64,000 nt of DNA, from the NCBI RefSeq assembly GCF_024323335.1, contig NC_066584.1, positions 272,591,618-272,655,617 of the forward strand, written 5' to 3'. Shown piece by piece: positions 9,407 to 20,450 of this stretch. The stretch's first letter is position 1. Every line of letters begins with the position of its first letter. Under the pieces are notes generated by a model. That model searched no databases. It saw only the letters and a list, made by a program, of their open reading frames with translations, and had not been told where the DNA came from. The stretch is from Lathyrus oleraceus. Lineage: Eukaryota > Streptophyta > Magnoliopsida > Fabales > Fabaceae. Position numbers and translations under genes: made by a program.

Positions 9407-12400
9407 TTATCTTGTCACAGGTACAATGCCTCGAGACTACCGAGAGAAGATGGGTTCTCGACAGTGGATGCTCAAGGCACATGTCAGGTGACATATCTCT
9501 CTTCATTGACTTTGTGGCTAAGAAGAAGGGATATGTAACTTATGGTGACAACAACCGTGGAGCAATACTTGGGAAAGGTAGTGTAGGTAATCCCTCCTCT
9601 ACTACTATTTCTGATGTTTGGCTTGTCGAAGGTCTTAAACACAATCTACTTAGCATCAGTCAATTATGTGACAAAGGATACAATGTATCGTTTTCAAAAG
9701 ATTGTTGCAAAATTGTACATAATGATGATAAGAAGAGTATGTTTAATGGTCTTCGTGTGAACAATGTCTATATGCTTGACTTAAATGAAGTATCGTTAAT
9801 AAGTGACAAATGCCTTGTAACAATGAGTGAAGATTCATGGTTATGGCATAGGCGTTTAGCACATGTTAACTTTGACTTACTTAACAAAGTAGTCTCAAAA
9901 GATCTAGTCCTAGGTCTCCCCAAAATTAAGTTCACCAAGGATAACCTTTGTGATGCTTGTCAAAAAGGGAAGCAAACGAGGATCTCTTTTAAATCCAAAA
10001 ATATCGTTTCAACAATGAGACCTCTCGAGCTTCTCCATATGGATTTATTTGGGCCATCTAGGATTAAAAGTCTAGGAGGAAACTATTACGGTTTCGTAAT
10101 AGTGGACGACTTTTCTCGATTTTGTTGGACTATTTTCTTAGTAAGTAAGAGTGACACATTCTCCGCCTTTGAACGATTTGCTAAGCTTTCCCAAAATAAA
10201 CTAAATACAAACATTGTTGCAATTAGAAGTGATCATGGAGGTGAGTTTGAAAATCACTTATTTGAAGAATATTGCGGTAACCATGGTATTGATCATAACT
10301 TCTCCGCTCCACGTACTCCTCAACAAAATGGGGTTGTGGAGCGTAAAAATCGAATTTTGGAAGAACTGGGAAGAACAATGATCAATGAAAGTGGCTTACC
10401 GAAATATTTTTGGGCTGACGCCATTAGTACGGCTTGTTACGTTCTGAATAGGGTGCTCATTTGCCCCATTCTAAACAAAACACCGTATGAACTGTTAAAA
10501 GGGCGAAAGCCAAATGTTTCTCACTTACATGTCTTTGGTTGCAAATGTTTTGTATTGAACAATGGAAAGGAAAACTTAGGGAAATTCGATTCCAAGGCCG
10601 ACGAAGGTATCTTCCTCGGATACTCTCAATCTAGCAAAGCATATAGAATATACAACAAACGATTACTTACTGTAGAAGAGTCTGTACATGTCACTTTTGA
10701 TGAATCCAATCCGAGAAACGTCGGAAAGGGTAGTGTTTTTCATGGTGCAGGTACATCTACCGAAGACATACTCAAAGGTGGCGACTCGGGGATTGATCAA
10801 CCCGACATAGTCAAAATTGAGGAGGACAAAGATGTACACCATGAGGAAACCGAGGTAGTTCATCCGCCTTCAAACGATGATCTCCCTCAAGCTTGGAAGT
10901 CTTCCAAAGACCATCCAATCGACAACATTCTCGGGGACATCTCAAAGGGTGTAACAACTCGATCTAAGCTAAGTAATTTCTGTTATCACTTCGCTTTCGT
11001 TTCGCAGATGGAACCTAAAAACCCTAAAGAAGCCCTACTCGATGAACACTGGTTTTTATCAATGCAGGAGGAACTTAATCAGTTCACCAGAAATGAGGTT
11101 TGGGACCTTGTCCCTCCTCCGCGAGATCATCGAGTAATCGGCACCCGATGGGTGTTTAGGAACAAGCTGGACGAAAACGGGGTAATAACCCGTAATAAGG
11201 CGTGTTTAGTCGCGCAAGGGTATAACCAAGAGGAAGGCATCGACTATGAGGAAACTTATGCGCCGGTTGCCCGACTCGAGGCTATACGCCTTCTGCTTGC
11301 TTTCGCTTGTGCGAAAGACTTTAAGCTATTCCAAATGGATGTCAAGAGTGCGTTCCTTAACGGTCACATAAATGAAGAGGTTTATGTCGCACAACCTCCG
11401 GGTTTCGAATCCCATGAGTATCCTGATCATGTTTATAAACTAAAAAGAGCTTTGTATGGCCTCAAACAAGCTCCTAGAGCTTGGTATGAGAGACTAAGCA
11501 AATTCTTACTCGATCAAAAATACTCAAGAGGAAAGGTTGACACAACCCTCTTCATTAAACGTCAAGGAAAGCACTTGATATTAGTGCAAATTTATGTAGA
11601 TGATATCATATTTGGATCTACTAACATGAATCTTGTGAGAGAGTTTTCTGACCTTATGCAGGGTGAATTCGAGATGAGTATGATGGGGGAGCTCACATAC
11701 TTTCTCGGTCTGCAAATTAAACAGCTCAAAGAAGGAACTTTCGTGAGCCAGACAAAGTACTGTTTGGACCTTATCAAGAGATTTGACATGGCAAAAGCTA
11801 AGGCCATAGACACCCCCATGCCTACGTGTACCAACTTGAACAAAGATGAAGACGGTAAGGAAGTAGATGTAAAACGGTATAGAGGTATGATTGGTTCACT
11901 CCTTTATCTTACTGCTTCTCGTCCCGATATTATGTTTAGCGTATGCATGTGTGCAAGATATCAATCATGTCCCAAGGAATCCCATTTAAAAGCCGTCAAA
12001 CGAATACTTCGATACCTATCCGGTACTCCGAAGTATGGACTGTGGTATTCCAAAGGTAATGATTGTTCTTTGGTAGGTTTTTCCGATTCCGACTTTGCCG
12101 GTTGCAAATCGGATAGGAAGAGCACCAGTGGCACTTGTCACTTATTTTCAAACTCTTTGGTCAGTTGGCATAGCAAGAAACAGGTTTCTGTTGCTTTGTC
12201 AACCGCCGAAGCGGAATACGTTGCCGCCGGTAGTTGTTGTGCCCAAATCCTATGGATTAAGCAACAACTATTGGATTTTAACCTCAAACTTGAACGTATT
12301 CCCATTTTTTGTGACAATACAAGTGCCATTAACCTGACCAAGAATCCTGTGCTACATTCTCGCACCAAACATATCGAAATTCGACACCACTTTCTTCGGG

Positions 12401-12549
12401 ATCATGTAGAGAAAGGTGACATTGTGTTTGAACATGTCAATACTGAAAATCAATTAGCGGACATTTTCACAAAGCCGCTAGCCACTGAACCTTTCTTTCA
12501 TATCCGCCGAGAACTTGGCATTCTCGATATTTCGGAACGGGCACTATAA
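9400..12549 (+). CDS. pol polyprotein: PR-INT-RT-RNase H
   Basis: An open frame of 1049 codons without its own ATG, in a different frame from gag, so it must be joined by frameshifting or the junction is damaged. Counting from 9400: protease DSG at residues 21-23 (VLDSGCSRHM); integrase zinc finger H150, H155, C184, C187; integrase catalytic D215, D278, E314 with the expected 35-residue D-E spacing. Reverse transcriptase has D647 (QMDVKSAFLNG) and YVDD at 732-735. RNase H has D896 (DSDFAGC), E937/E939 (STAEAEY) and D972 (CDNTSAI). Every catalytic residue I can check is present and no stop interrupts the frame, unusual beside the other elements here. The INT-RT order assigns it to Ty1/copia. 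The product would process Gag-Pol, copy the RNA and integrate the DNA. Confidence 0.93.
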   Translation: MLIILSQVQCLETTERRWVLDSGCSRHMSGDISLFIDFVAKKKGYVTYGDNNRGAILGKGSVGNPSSTTISDVWLVEGLKHNLLSISQLCDKGYNVSFSKDCCKIVHNDDKKSMFNGLRVNNVYMLDLNEVSLISDKCLVTMSEDSWLWHRRLAHVNFDLLNKVVSKDLVLGLPKIKFTKDNLCDACQKGKQTRISFKSKNIVSTMRPLELLHMDLFGPSRIKSLGGNYYGFVIVDDFSRFCWTIFLVSKSDTFSAFERFAKLSQNKLNTNIVAIRSDHGGEFENHLFEEYCGNHGIDHNFSAPRTPQQNGVVERKNRILEELGRTMINESGLPKYFWADAISTACYVLNRVLICPILNKTPYELLKGRKPNVSHLHVFGCKCFVLNNGKENLGKFDSKADEGIFLGYSQSSKAYRIYNKRLLTVEESVHVTFDESNPRNVGKGSVFHGAGTSTEDILKGGDSGIDQPDIVKIEEDKDVHHEETEVVHPPSNDDLPQAWKSSKDHPIDNILGDISKGVTTRSKLSNFCYHFAFVSQMEPKNPKEALLDEHWFLSMQEELNQFTRNEVWDLVPPPRDHRVIGTRWVFRNKLDENGVITRNKACLVAQGYNQEEGIDYEETYAPVARLEAIRLLLAFACAKDFKLFQMDVKSAFLNGHINEEVYVAQPPGFESHEYPDHVYKLKRALYGLKQAPRAWYERLSKFLLDQKYSRGKVDTTLFIKRQGKHLILVQIYVDDIIFGSTNMNLVREFSDLMQGEFEMSMMGELTYFLGLQIKQLKEGTFVSQTKYCLDLIKRFDMAKAKAIDTPMPTCTNLNKDEDGKEVDVKRYRGMIGSLLYLTASRPDIMFSVCMCARYQSCPKESHLKAVKRILRYLSGTPKYGLWYSKGNDCSLVGFSDSDFAGCKSDRKSTSGTCHLFSNSLVSWHSKKQVSVALSTAEAEYVAAGSCCAQILWIKQQLLDFNLKLERIPIFCDNTSAINLTKNPVLHSRTKHIEIRHHFLRDHVEKGDIVFEHVNTENQLADIFTKPLATEPFFHIRRELGILDISERAL

Positions 12550-12728
12550 TCTGCTGTTTTACCTTATTCCATATAAGACTTTAATCTTGTACTTCTGACA
12601 AATCTATGTTGTTGTAAGCACAAGTCTACCGTTCACTAAGTCACTCCGGCATTGAGGTGATACTATTCCTCTTTTTCTCTCTCTGCAAAGTCTCATGACT
12701 AAAATAGTTATATCTCATAATGATGTTG

Positions 12729-12842
<114 letters not shown>

Positions 12843-12939
12843 ATCTCTCTTTGGATGTTTATTGCTGTATGAATTGTTAATTATGCATCAAACCTGTCAT
12901 TGCATGTGCCAAATAATGAAAAATTGAAATTTGGACTGT

Positions 12940-13052
12940 ATGAGTCGACCGCAGCAGGGCTATGGTCGACGCACGATTAAATAATTTTTGCATTTTCTCA
13001 AAAATCAAACAGTATGCGTCGACGCATACAGGGTATGGTCGACGCATCGCTC
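12940..13052 (+). promoter_or_regulatory. Internal GTCGAC motif cluster upstream of the extra ORF
   Basis: Two similar blocks each contain a pair of GTCGAC palindromes around a short core (GAGTCGACCGCAGCAGGG..GGTCGACGCA and GCGTCGACGCATACAGGG..GGTCGACGCA). They resemble the motif family of the LTR U3 array and lie 185-295 bases before the TATA box at 13236. A role as upstream promoter elements is inference. Confidence 0.5.
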
Positions 13053-13235
13053 GAAAATTTCGTTTTTCTGCAGAAAAATTTAAATCGTTTTTCATGCATT
13101 CCCATTCAAAAATCAGCATTAAGTGTGCATTTACATTCCATCACCTTTCAAACTACCCACTACTTTGTAACTTGCATCTACCTAGTGGCTATTGTTCCTT
13201 GATCTTCCATCTTCCCAAAACCCTAACCTTTCCAC

Positions 13236-13243
13236 TATAAATA
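13236..13243 (+). promoter_or_regulatory. TATA box for the extra ORF
   Basis: TATAAATA followed by GGGAG, a textbook plant TATA box, 97 bases before the ATG at 13333 with a CT-rich stretch (13251-13300) between. This suggests a separate subgenomic promoter for the downstream ORF. A transcription start about 30 bases downstream (around 13268) is predicted, not observed. Confidence 0.6.
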
Positions 13244-13332
13244 GGGAGAAACCTCTCTCTAGCAGAATCACTCTCAAAACACTCCTTAAACCTTCTCTCT
13301 ATACCCAAATACTTAGTTTCAAACCTGCTCAA

Positions 13333-14841
13333 ATGGCTTCCACATCACGCAGACCTTCCGGCAAAAGATCCCGAGAATCATCTGCCGCATCTCTTCCCAT
13401 ATCTGTTGTATCACTCGTTCCACCCGCTCGTGTCGAAGTCTTCAACAAAGATATCGGCAAACGAGGAGTTGTGCAACAACATGCGTTCTACAAACTTACC
13501 GCTGAACGCATGCACCTCGCTCAAATCATGGCTCTGCTGCAGCATCAAGGCTTCATCAACTTCTTGGAGTGCAACACTAAATACAGTGAAGACCTTGTCC
13601 GAGTGTTCTATGCCGGTCTTCATGACAACTTTCGCGGGCACAAGTTTTCCTCCAGAATTGGTCCGACAAAGGTATCGCTTAAATCAAATATCTGGAACCA
13701 ATATTTTGATATGTCTGTGGATGATGCTGAAAATCCTCTACCTGAGGTAACTGACTCTCACCACATATATGGCTACGAGTTTAAGAGTGCATTGAATGAC
13801 ATGCTGAAACGGCCATATCCTGATGAGTTTGTGAACAGTGACGCGTTCCCACGAACTGTCACTGCCGGCAAGCTGAAAGCCGGAGAAAGGATTCTTCAGT
13901 GGATTGTCTCACACATCCTGCGACCCAAGAAGGGCGGTCTCTCCAGAGTCGAACAGGCCGAGGTTCATCTGATTTACATTCTGAAAAATAAGAAGAAAAT
14001 CAACTGGCCGTACTACATTGCCAGTAGAATGTATAATCTACGTGATTCCGGACGTGGAACTGCTCTTGCCTACGGATCCTTCATTCAAGAGGTCCTTACA
14101 GCAGCCGACGTTAATCATCCGTCTTTCCTGTACACTTCCATCTCATCTGACAAAGAGTTTAGCACAAAAACTATGTCTATGATGGGATATCTTTGGTGCA
14201 ATGAGCGGAGAACGTATAAGTTTGTTAGAAGAGGAAATGTTCCTGCAGATGATGACAGTGATGAAAGCGAAGAACAAGAAGATGAAGAGGAAAATGAAGA
14301 AGAAGAAGCCAGGCACGATTTTGATCACAATGGTGGAGATGATAGTCCTCCACCCGTTGACACTCATGACTACTCCGACTCCGCTTGGGTTCAGCAGTCG
14401 CATACAACTGAAGAAGATGTTCCACGCTGGGGTGGCTGGGGTGACTGGCAACATATGGGCTGGTCAACTCAACGTCAATTTTACCAGCCGTATCACCAAG
14501 AGGATGAAGAATCTCCTCCGTCCCCTCCACAGCAAGCAGAATCTTCAGAACTGTTGGATATGATACGCAATATGCATATCGCTCAACAGTCCTTCATGCA
14601 AGCTCAAGATGAGCGCTATGCTCATATTAACGAGCAACTTCAAGCCCAAAATGAGCGTCTCGACACCTTCTCTACAAGCATGAATGACCGGTTTGCAGCC
14701 TTTTCGACATCATTTGAACTTCAGGAAAGGTCGATCGACGAGAGTCTCAAGCATCTGAACGGTGTCACCGAATACTTATCATCTCTGGCTGACCCTTACA
14801 AAAACCCGGGCATTTGTTATCATCCAGGCCATCGTCGTTAG
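13333..14841 (+). CDS. Extra ORF downstream of pol (so-called envelope-like)
   Basis: 502 residues. The first ATG of the coherent protein is at 13333; the open frame extends upstream to 13192 without a better start. The N-terminus is basic and nuclear-signal-like (RRPSGKRSR, residues 6-14). Residues about 57-262 resemble the 'putative plant transposon protein' domain found in such ORFs (VFYAGLHDN, LRPKKGGLSRVEQAEVHLIYIL). Residues 306-327 are an acidic tract, about 375-405 are rich in Pro/Gln/Glu, and 407-487 form a predicted coiled coil (QAQDERYAHINEQLQAQNE). SIRE elements are known to carry an ORF here labelled envelope-like. I see no signal peptide or membrane-spanning segment, so an envelope role is not supported. 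The function is unknown; a structural or nuclear accessory protein is possible. The frame is intact. Confidence 0.85.
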   Translation: MASTSRRPSGKRSRESSAASLPISVVSLVPPARVEVFNKDIGKRGVVQQHAFYKLTAERMHLAQIMALLQHQGFINFLECNTKYSEDLVRVFYAGLHDNFRGHKFSSRIGPTKVSLKSNIWNQYFDMSVDDAENPLPEVTDSHHIYGYEFKSALNDMLKRPYPDEFVNSDAFPRTVTAGKLKAGERILQWIVSHILRPKKGGLSRVEQAEVHLIYILKNKKKINWPYYIASRMYNLRDSGRGTALAYGSFIQEVLTAADVNHPSFLYTSISSDKEFSTKTMSMMGYLWCNERRTYKFVRRGNVPADDDSDESEEQEDEEENEEEEARHDFDHNGGDDSPPPVDTHDYSDSAWVQQSHTTEEDVPRWGGWGDWQHMGWSTQRQFYQPYHQEDEESPPSPPQQAESSELLDMIRNMHIAQQSFMQAQDERYAHINEQLQAQNERLDTFSTSMNDRFAAFSTSFELQERSIDESLKHLNGVTEYLSSLADPYKNPGICYHPGHRR

Positions 14842-15023
14842 GACATAGCCATTCACATGCATTTTGTAGTTTGATTGTTATTTTGAATGTATTTAGCTCT
14901 CTGTCTTAATTGTATTGCTCAGAAATGACATTGGTGTGTTTTTTTATTATCTGTTTATGATTATTTCCTGTGAAATTTCCTTGTTATCTTGAATATTCAC
15001 TCTGTCTCTCTTTTTGATGTTGT

Positions 15024-15196
15024 CAAAGGGGGAGAAAAGTGTACAAAGCAGGCAGCCAAAAATGCCCACAACTAACAGTCGCTTTCTGCAGATAGCCTTA
15101 GATTACAAAAGAAAGGGGGAGTGTGCAAAATGTGTCAATATCGCATGTTGTTTGTCATGTTGATTTATACAGGTTGTCATCATCAAAAAGGGGGAG
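15024..15196 (+). other. Three polypurine tracts before the 3' LTR
   Basis: Purine runs AAAGGGGGAGAAAAG (about 15028-15042), AAAAGAAAGGGGGAG (about 15107-15121) and AAAAAGGGGGAG (15185-15196). The last abuts the 3' LTR (TATG spacing) and should prime plus-strand synthesis. The upstream ones could act as secondary tracts. Confidence 0.7.
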
Positions 15197-15198
15197 TA

Positions 15199-17009
15199 TG
15201 TAAAGACAAAGTGTCAGACAACATACGATCGCAAGTTTCGATGATGACAAAAGACCATCATGCACGTCTACAAACAAATGCAACACATTACCCATCATAT
15301 CCTTTTCTACGTTTGTCTAAACCTATTATAATGATTAAAAACATATGTGGACAAAGTGTGATCATGACGAAATGCATGAAAATCACAAAACACGGATTTA
15401 TGCAGATTTGAAGGCCTTGAGTCGACCATAGGGGTCAGCTCAAAGCTCACGGGTCAGCGCAAAACTCAGCTAAACTGGAGATTGGTTAGCGCATACTTCC
15501 TTGCGTCGACCATAAGGGTCGGCGCATAACTCACGGGTTAGCGCATAAATCCCTTGAGTCGACCAGAGGTCAGCGCATGGCACAATGAGGCTATCCTGGG
15601 TCAGCGCATGGAACCATGGGTCGACCATAGGGGTCGGCGCATCTCTCACGGCTCAGCGCACGCCGACCTATGGTCGACCGCTCGTGCGTAGACTCAGTTT
15701 TCTGAGTTCTTTCCACTGTTTGAAAGTCTGTTAATTTTGGTTGGTTTGTCAGTTACTATATATAGAAGTCAAAACACTTTTATTAACTAACATTTGTCAA
15801 TTTGAGTTCAAGTGTTCAAGGAAACAAGAAAGAGTGAAAAAGGTGTCCAAGACTCATCATCTTCATCTTCAACATTTCACATCACATCAACTGCACACAA
15901 TTACTTTTGATGTGGTTCGTGATTGATTAAAGGTGATAAGGTTCGAAGCTGTGATCGAAGAATCCAGTTCGAGTTGAAGCTTGTGGCAGGTTCTTTCTTG
16001 AATAAAACCATTAGGGTTTTGTCCTCCAATACCAGTTTGTGTTTGGGGGTTTTTGGACGAATCGCTTCATCAATATTCAGCCGAGCGAAGGTGATTGAGA
16101 AGAGGAAGTCTTCATCAGTCTAGTAGCGGATTCGGTGACACTGAAGTGAAGGATTCGGGTTCGACTCGTTGTGTTTGAGATCAGCCGGGCCGAGGGTTTG
16201 AAGAACGGAAGATTCTTCAACAAAGGGGCTGGAATCGGAGGTCTAGCAACAACGATCGAAGGTCTTGATTCATCTTGAATCAAGGAGCAAGGAGAGGAAG
16301 CATCATTCAACACATTGGAAATTCTGTTGTTTACGTGCTTTGCAATCCTTGTATAAACGGTTAAATTTCACAGGTGATATCTAATTAATCATCTCAATTC
16401 TAATTTTAGAATTGAGGGCAGACGTACCCCGAAGCGAGGACGGCGGGGGAACTGCCTCATCAAATCTCTGTCTTCTTTAATTTTCTGCATAAGTGTTTTT
16501 CAGCTTAAAAATTAAGTGATTTTAGTTTAAGCAATTTTACCAAACGTTGATATAAGTTGAGTAAGAGATTAAAACTGCTGTTTGAATACAAAGTACAATA
16601 GTATATTGTACTAGATAAATTTGAATTACTTACTCAACTCAAATATCTCTTGGAGTGTATGCACACCAAGTGTTTGTGAATTTGCATAAGCCAAAGTTGT
16701 CTTAAGTTTACATTCAGTTTAATTTGGTATTTCGGATCATTGGAACTAGGCTTGCTAGTTAGTGAAATATATCAATTGAGTGTGCAAATAGTGTAGTGAT
16801 TTGTATTTCATTTTATCTCTAATCCATTAGCTTAACGCATATCCGATTTTCCAATAACGGTTCGTTTTTAGACTAAAATTTTCCTAGGCTGCTTCCGCAC
16901 TTAAAACAAATTTTCAAAACCAATTTTCTTTCAAATTGGCAGCGCCGACTCAAGTTTTTAATTGGGATCTATTCAACCCCCCCTTCTAGATCCGTGCCAT
17001 AGTCTAACA
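15199..17009 (+). repeat. 3' LTR of the complete SIRE-like element
   Basis: 1811 bp, the same length as the 5' LTR and collinear with it, including the motif array (about 15417-15682) and TATA box (15757-15764). About 12 substitutions and no indels were found by eye. Followed by AGCTT at 17010-17014, the right target duplication. Confidence 0.95.
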
Positions 17010-20000
17010 AGCTTTGACTTGACTCCTTTGATTTCGGCCTCTTTTGCCCATATAATTAGTAAATCGTCCACATACAAGCATATGATGACTTAACTAGGCA
17101 TGATTGCATTGTTAACATACACTCCATGTTCTAAGACACATTTTGAGAAACTGGTATTCATTAGGAAACTATCTATTCTTTTGTTCCAAGCTTTTGGGGC
17201 TTGCTTCAAACCATAGAGAGTGTTCCTCAATATGTATACCTACAACTTTTGCCCTTTGATTTCAAATCTTGGTGGTTGACTAACATAAACTTTTTCTTCT
17301 AAAGGTTCACTCAGAAATGTTGACTTTACATCTAGTTGATGTATCTTCCACCCTTTGTATTCTGCAGTCGACACAATAATTTTAATGGTTTCTAGCCTTG
17401 CCACAAGTGCATAAACATTGTCGAAATCAATACCAGGTTTTTTTAGCAGAAAACCTCTTGCCACCAGTCTTGCTTTGTGCTTGCCAATCTCACCATTTGG
17501 ATATAGCTTCAAATTGTAGACCCAATTCACGTCAATTGTCTTCTTGATTGATTTTTCGTTAAATTCCCAGGTCTTGTTCTTTTCGATTGCCTTGAGTTCT
17601 TCTTGCGTGGCTAACCAATTCGAATCATTCATGGATTGATCCAAATTAATTAGTTTTGATTTATCAATCATCATTACTTCTTCTAATAAGTCACCATCTG
17701 CATCAACTGCTTGATTTTGAAATCTCTCATATCCAGCTAGCCTTGTCGACTCAGTTCTTGCTCTAGTCGATCTCCTAACATTCTGCTCAGGTGGTTCTTT
17801 GATTCGTTTGGTTGTGACTTCATTTTATTGGTCTTCATCAAGCACAATTATGATTGTTTCTTGCACTTGTCAAACTGACACTTGACTACAATCCCATCCT
17901 CTACTTTCATCCATTACACATCTTGATTGATCACAAGTTTATCAGCATTTGATGAATATAGTTTGTATGCACCAGCCAAATGATAATCTATGAGCATCAT
18001 AGCCTGACTTCGATCATCTAGTTTCTTCCTCAATTGTTCAAGTACATACCCAAGCCTCATAAGGTGTCTTCTTGACTATCTTCTTCGTTGGACATTTGTT
18101 TAGAATATATATTGTTAACGAAGTTACTTCAACTCAAAATCTCTTTGGCACTTCTTTAGCTTTCAACATGATTATAGTCATGTTCAATATACTTCTATTT
18201 CTCTTCTCAGCTATACCATTATGCTGAGGTGTATAGGGTGCAACGACCTCATGCTCTATACCTTCATCTATGCAAAATCTTGCAAACTCTTTAGAGGTGT
18301 ATTCACCACCACCATCAGTTCTCAGTTTCTTTAACTTGCATCCATTTTGATTCTCGACAAGTAATTTAAACTTCTTGAATTGTGTGAATACCTCACTTTT
18401 CCTTTCGATAAGGTAAATCAACATATATCTAGTGAATTCATCTATGAAAGTTAGGAAATAACAGTTACCTCTATTCGACCTTACATCAAAAGGTCCACAC
18501 ACGTCAGAGTGAACAAGCTCCAATATTTCTCTCGACTTCATGGACTATTCATGTTTGAATGCCTTCCTAGCCTGATTTGCTTTGTAGAATTCCTCACATA
18601 TATGACTTGGTTCTTTCACTTGAGATAAGTTGTACACCATCCTATTCTGGTTGAGCAAACCTAGACCTTTGAAGTTCAAGTGTTCATACTTGTGATATCA
18701 TAACCAGTTCTTATCTTCGACATCATTCGAAGCAAGACACTGATGACCAACTATGTTGATCTCAATCTTGAAGGCTTTGTTATCTACCAATGGTGTCTTT
18801 AGGATCACCCTTCATTCACCATTATACACCTTCATCAAATTTTATTCCAACTTCATGTTATACCCTTTGGCAAGAAATTGACATATGATTATTAAGTTAC
18901 TTATCATTCTACAATACATCTGTAATGCTTGCTTTGTGATCATCCCTCCTCGCCACATATATGTTTCATCTTACCTTTGACGTAACATGTCTGCCATCTG
19001 CAAACTTGATCACCTTCTTGACTTAATCATCCAACTTGGTAAACCAGATTTTATTACCATTCATGTGGTTGCTGCATCTGAAATCCAAATACCACATATT
19101 GGTTTGTTCATTATTTGAATGAGTATTTGCCATGAGTAGCATATCATCATAGTCGTTTTCTCCAGCATGTGCATATTGCACTTCATCATCATCTTTTGCT
19201 TTAGATTCCTTCTTTCTTATACAGTCTCAAGCATAATGAGAAAAGCCTTGACAGTTGTAACATTGCACATCCTTCATGTAAACTTTTTCCCCGAATACTT
19301 GTTGCCAATGACTTTCTTGATTGAATCAAAGTGATTCTTTGAGTTATTGATTGACTTCTCATCATTAGCAATATTTTTCTCTACTTCGCCTTTTCTTTCC
19401 CATATTTCTTGGTGAATCTTGCTTGCATTGTTTGTTCAACTGCTTTCTTCCCCTTTGAGTTCCAGTGAAGCTTGGAGTTCTTCCACTATCATCTCATCTA
19501 GGTTCTTAGACTCTTCAATGGACACGATAATGTAATCAAAGTTTGCAGTCATAGATCTCAACACTTTCCCAATCTTCTACGAATCAGTGATTAATTCACC
19601 ATTTGCCATCATCTAGTTTGTTAGCGATACCACACGTGTAAAGAAATATGAAACTGACTCATCTTCTTCCATTTGAGTCATCTTAAATTGCTTTCTCAAC
19701 GTCTGCAACTTCACCATCTTCAACTTTTCATCTTTGTCGTACAAGTTCTTTAACTTGTCTCACACTCCTTTAGCTGTGTCTTTTTCAATTATCTTTTCAA
19801 ATACGTTAGGATCCACACATTGATGGCTCAAAAAGATAGCTTTTCCATCTTTCTTTCTTTGTTCCTTGTGCGTAACTTGCTAAGCATCACTCACATTCTC
19901 TTCCAATGCAGATACTCCATCGTTCATGATTGCAACCATATCTTAAAATTTGAAGATGACATTCATCTATGCAATCCACCTCTCTAGTTCACCCCTTTGA

Positions 20001-20052
20001 AAATCGATAAATTCGTTGAAAATTGCGTTGATGTTGTGTTACCGCTTGTCAT
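17010..20052 (-). pseudogene. Old copia gag-pol remnant (minus strand)
   Basis: Reading leftward: gag begins at the ATG 20052-20050 (MTSGNTTSTQFSTNLSIF). A zinc knuckle CYNCQGFSHYA*DC with an in-frame stop is at about 19265-19215. A degraded HHCC region is at 18720-18545. The integrase core is at 18541-18134 ([33 protein letters not shown], so D, D and E are visible). RT is at 17674-17240 (NWVYNLKLYPNGEIGKHKARLVARGF; QLDVKS), and YVDD-type sequence lies near 17040-17080. The frame is broken many times. It continues at 5784-5196 across the inserted SIRE-like element. Ty1/copia by domain order; the sub-lineage is uncertain (Tork or TAR-like). Confidence 0.85.
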
Positions 20053-20096
20053 TTTAAATTCTCTCTGAATTGTAACCGGACTCGTTGACGACAATT

Positions 20097-20450
20097 TGTT
20101 GGAACTGATGAAACAATTAGAGTTTCAAGAAAAGAAGAAAAGAGAGAATATTATTAAGTAAAAAGATTGAAGTGATTACAACGAAATTAAAATTTAAAAA
20201 CTACAAAGGTGTGCATATGTATAAGAAATCAAGGCTCAAGCCCAACACATACAACTTAAGTCGAAAATATACAAAATTACGTTTTAACTTCAACCTAACA
20301 ACTATATATTATATTCGACTATATCAAATACACTAATATCAACAAGGTTAAACAACCTTATTATACACACACCAAACTTCCTACTTCGACTTAATTAGAT
20401 ACTCGATTGAACACAACTTTATATTCAGCAATAAATTACAATTTCTAACA
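20097..20450 (-). repeat. 5' LTR of the old copia element
   Basis: 354 bp. In minus direction it starts TGTTAGAAATTGTAATTTATTGC at 20450 and ends CCAACA at 20097, 44 bases before the gag ATG. The inverted terminal TGTT...AACA bases are visible. The sequence after the LTR (AATTGTCGTCAACGAG) does not match the usual initiator-Met PBS, so the PBS is mutated or different. Confidence 0.75.

Noticed and set aside
13192..13332. Upstream extension of the extra ORF
   Set aside because: The first 47 codons overlap the TATA box and CT-rich leader and have no ATG start; the coherent protein starts at 13333.
14143..14530. Minus-strand ORFs of 101-103 codons under the extra ORF
   Set aside because: Mirror frames of the acidic tract codons (GAA/GAT runs) of the sense gene.
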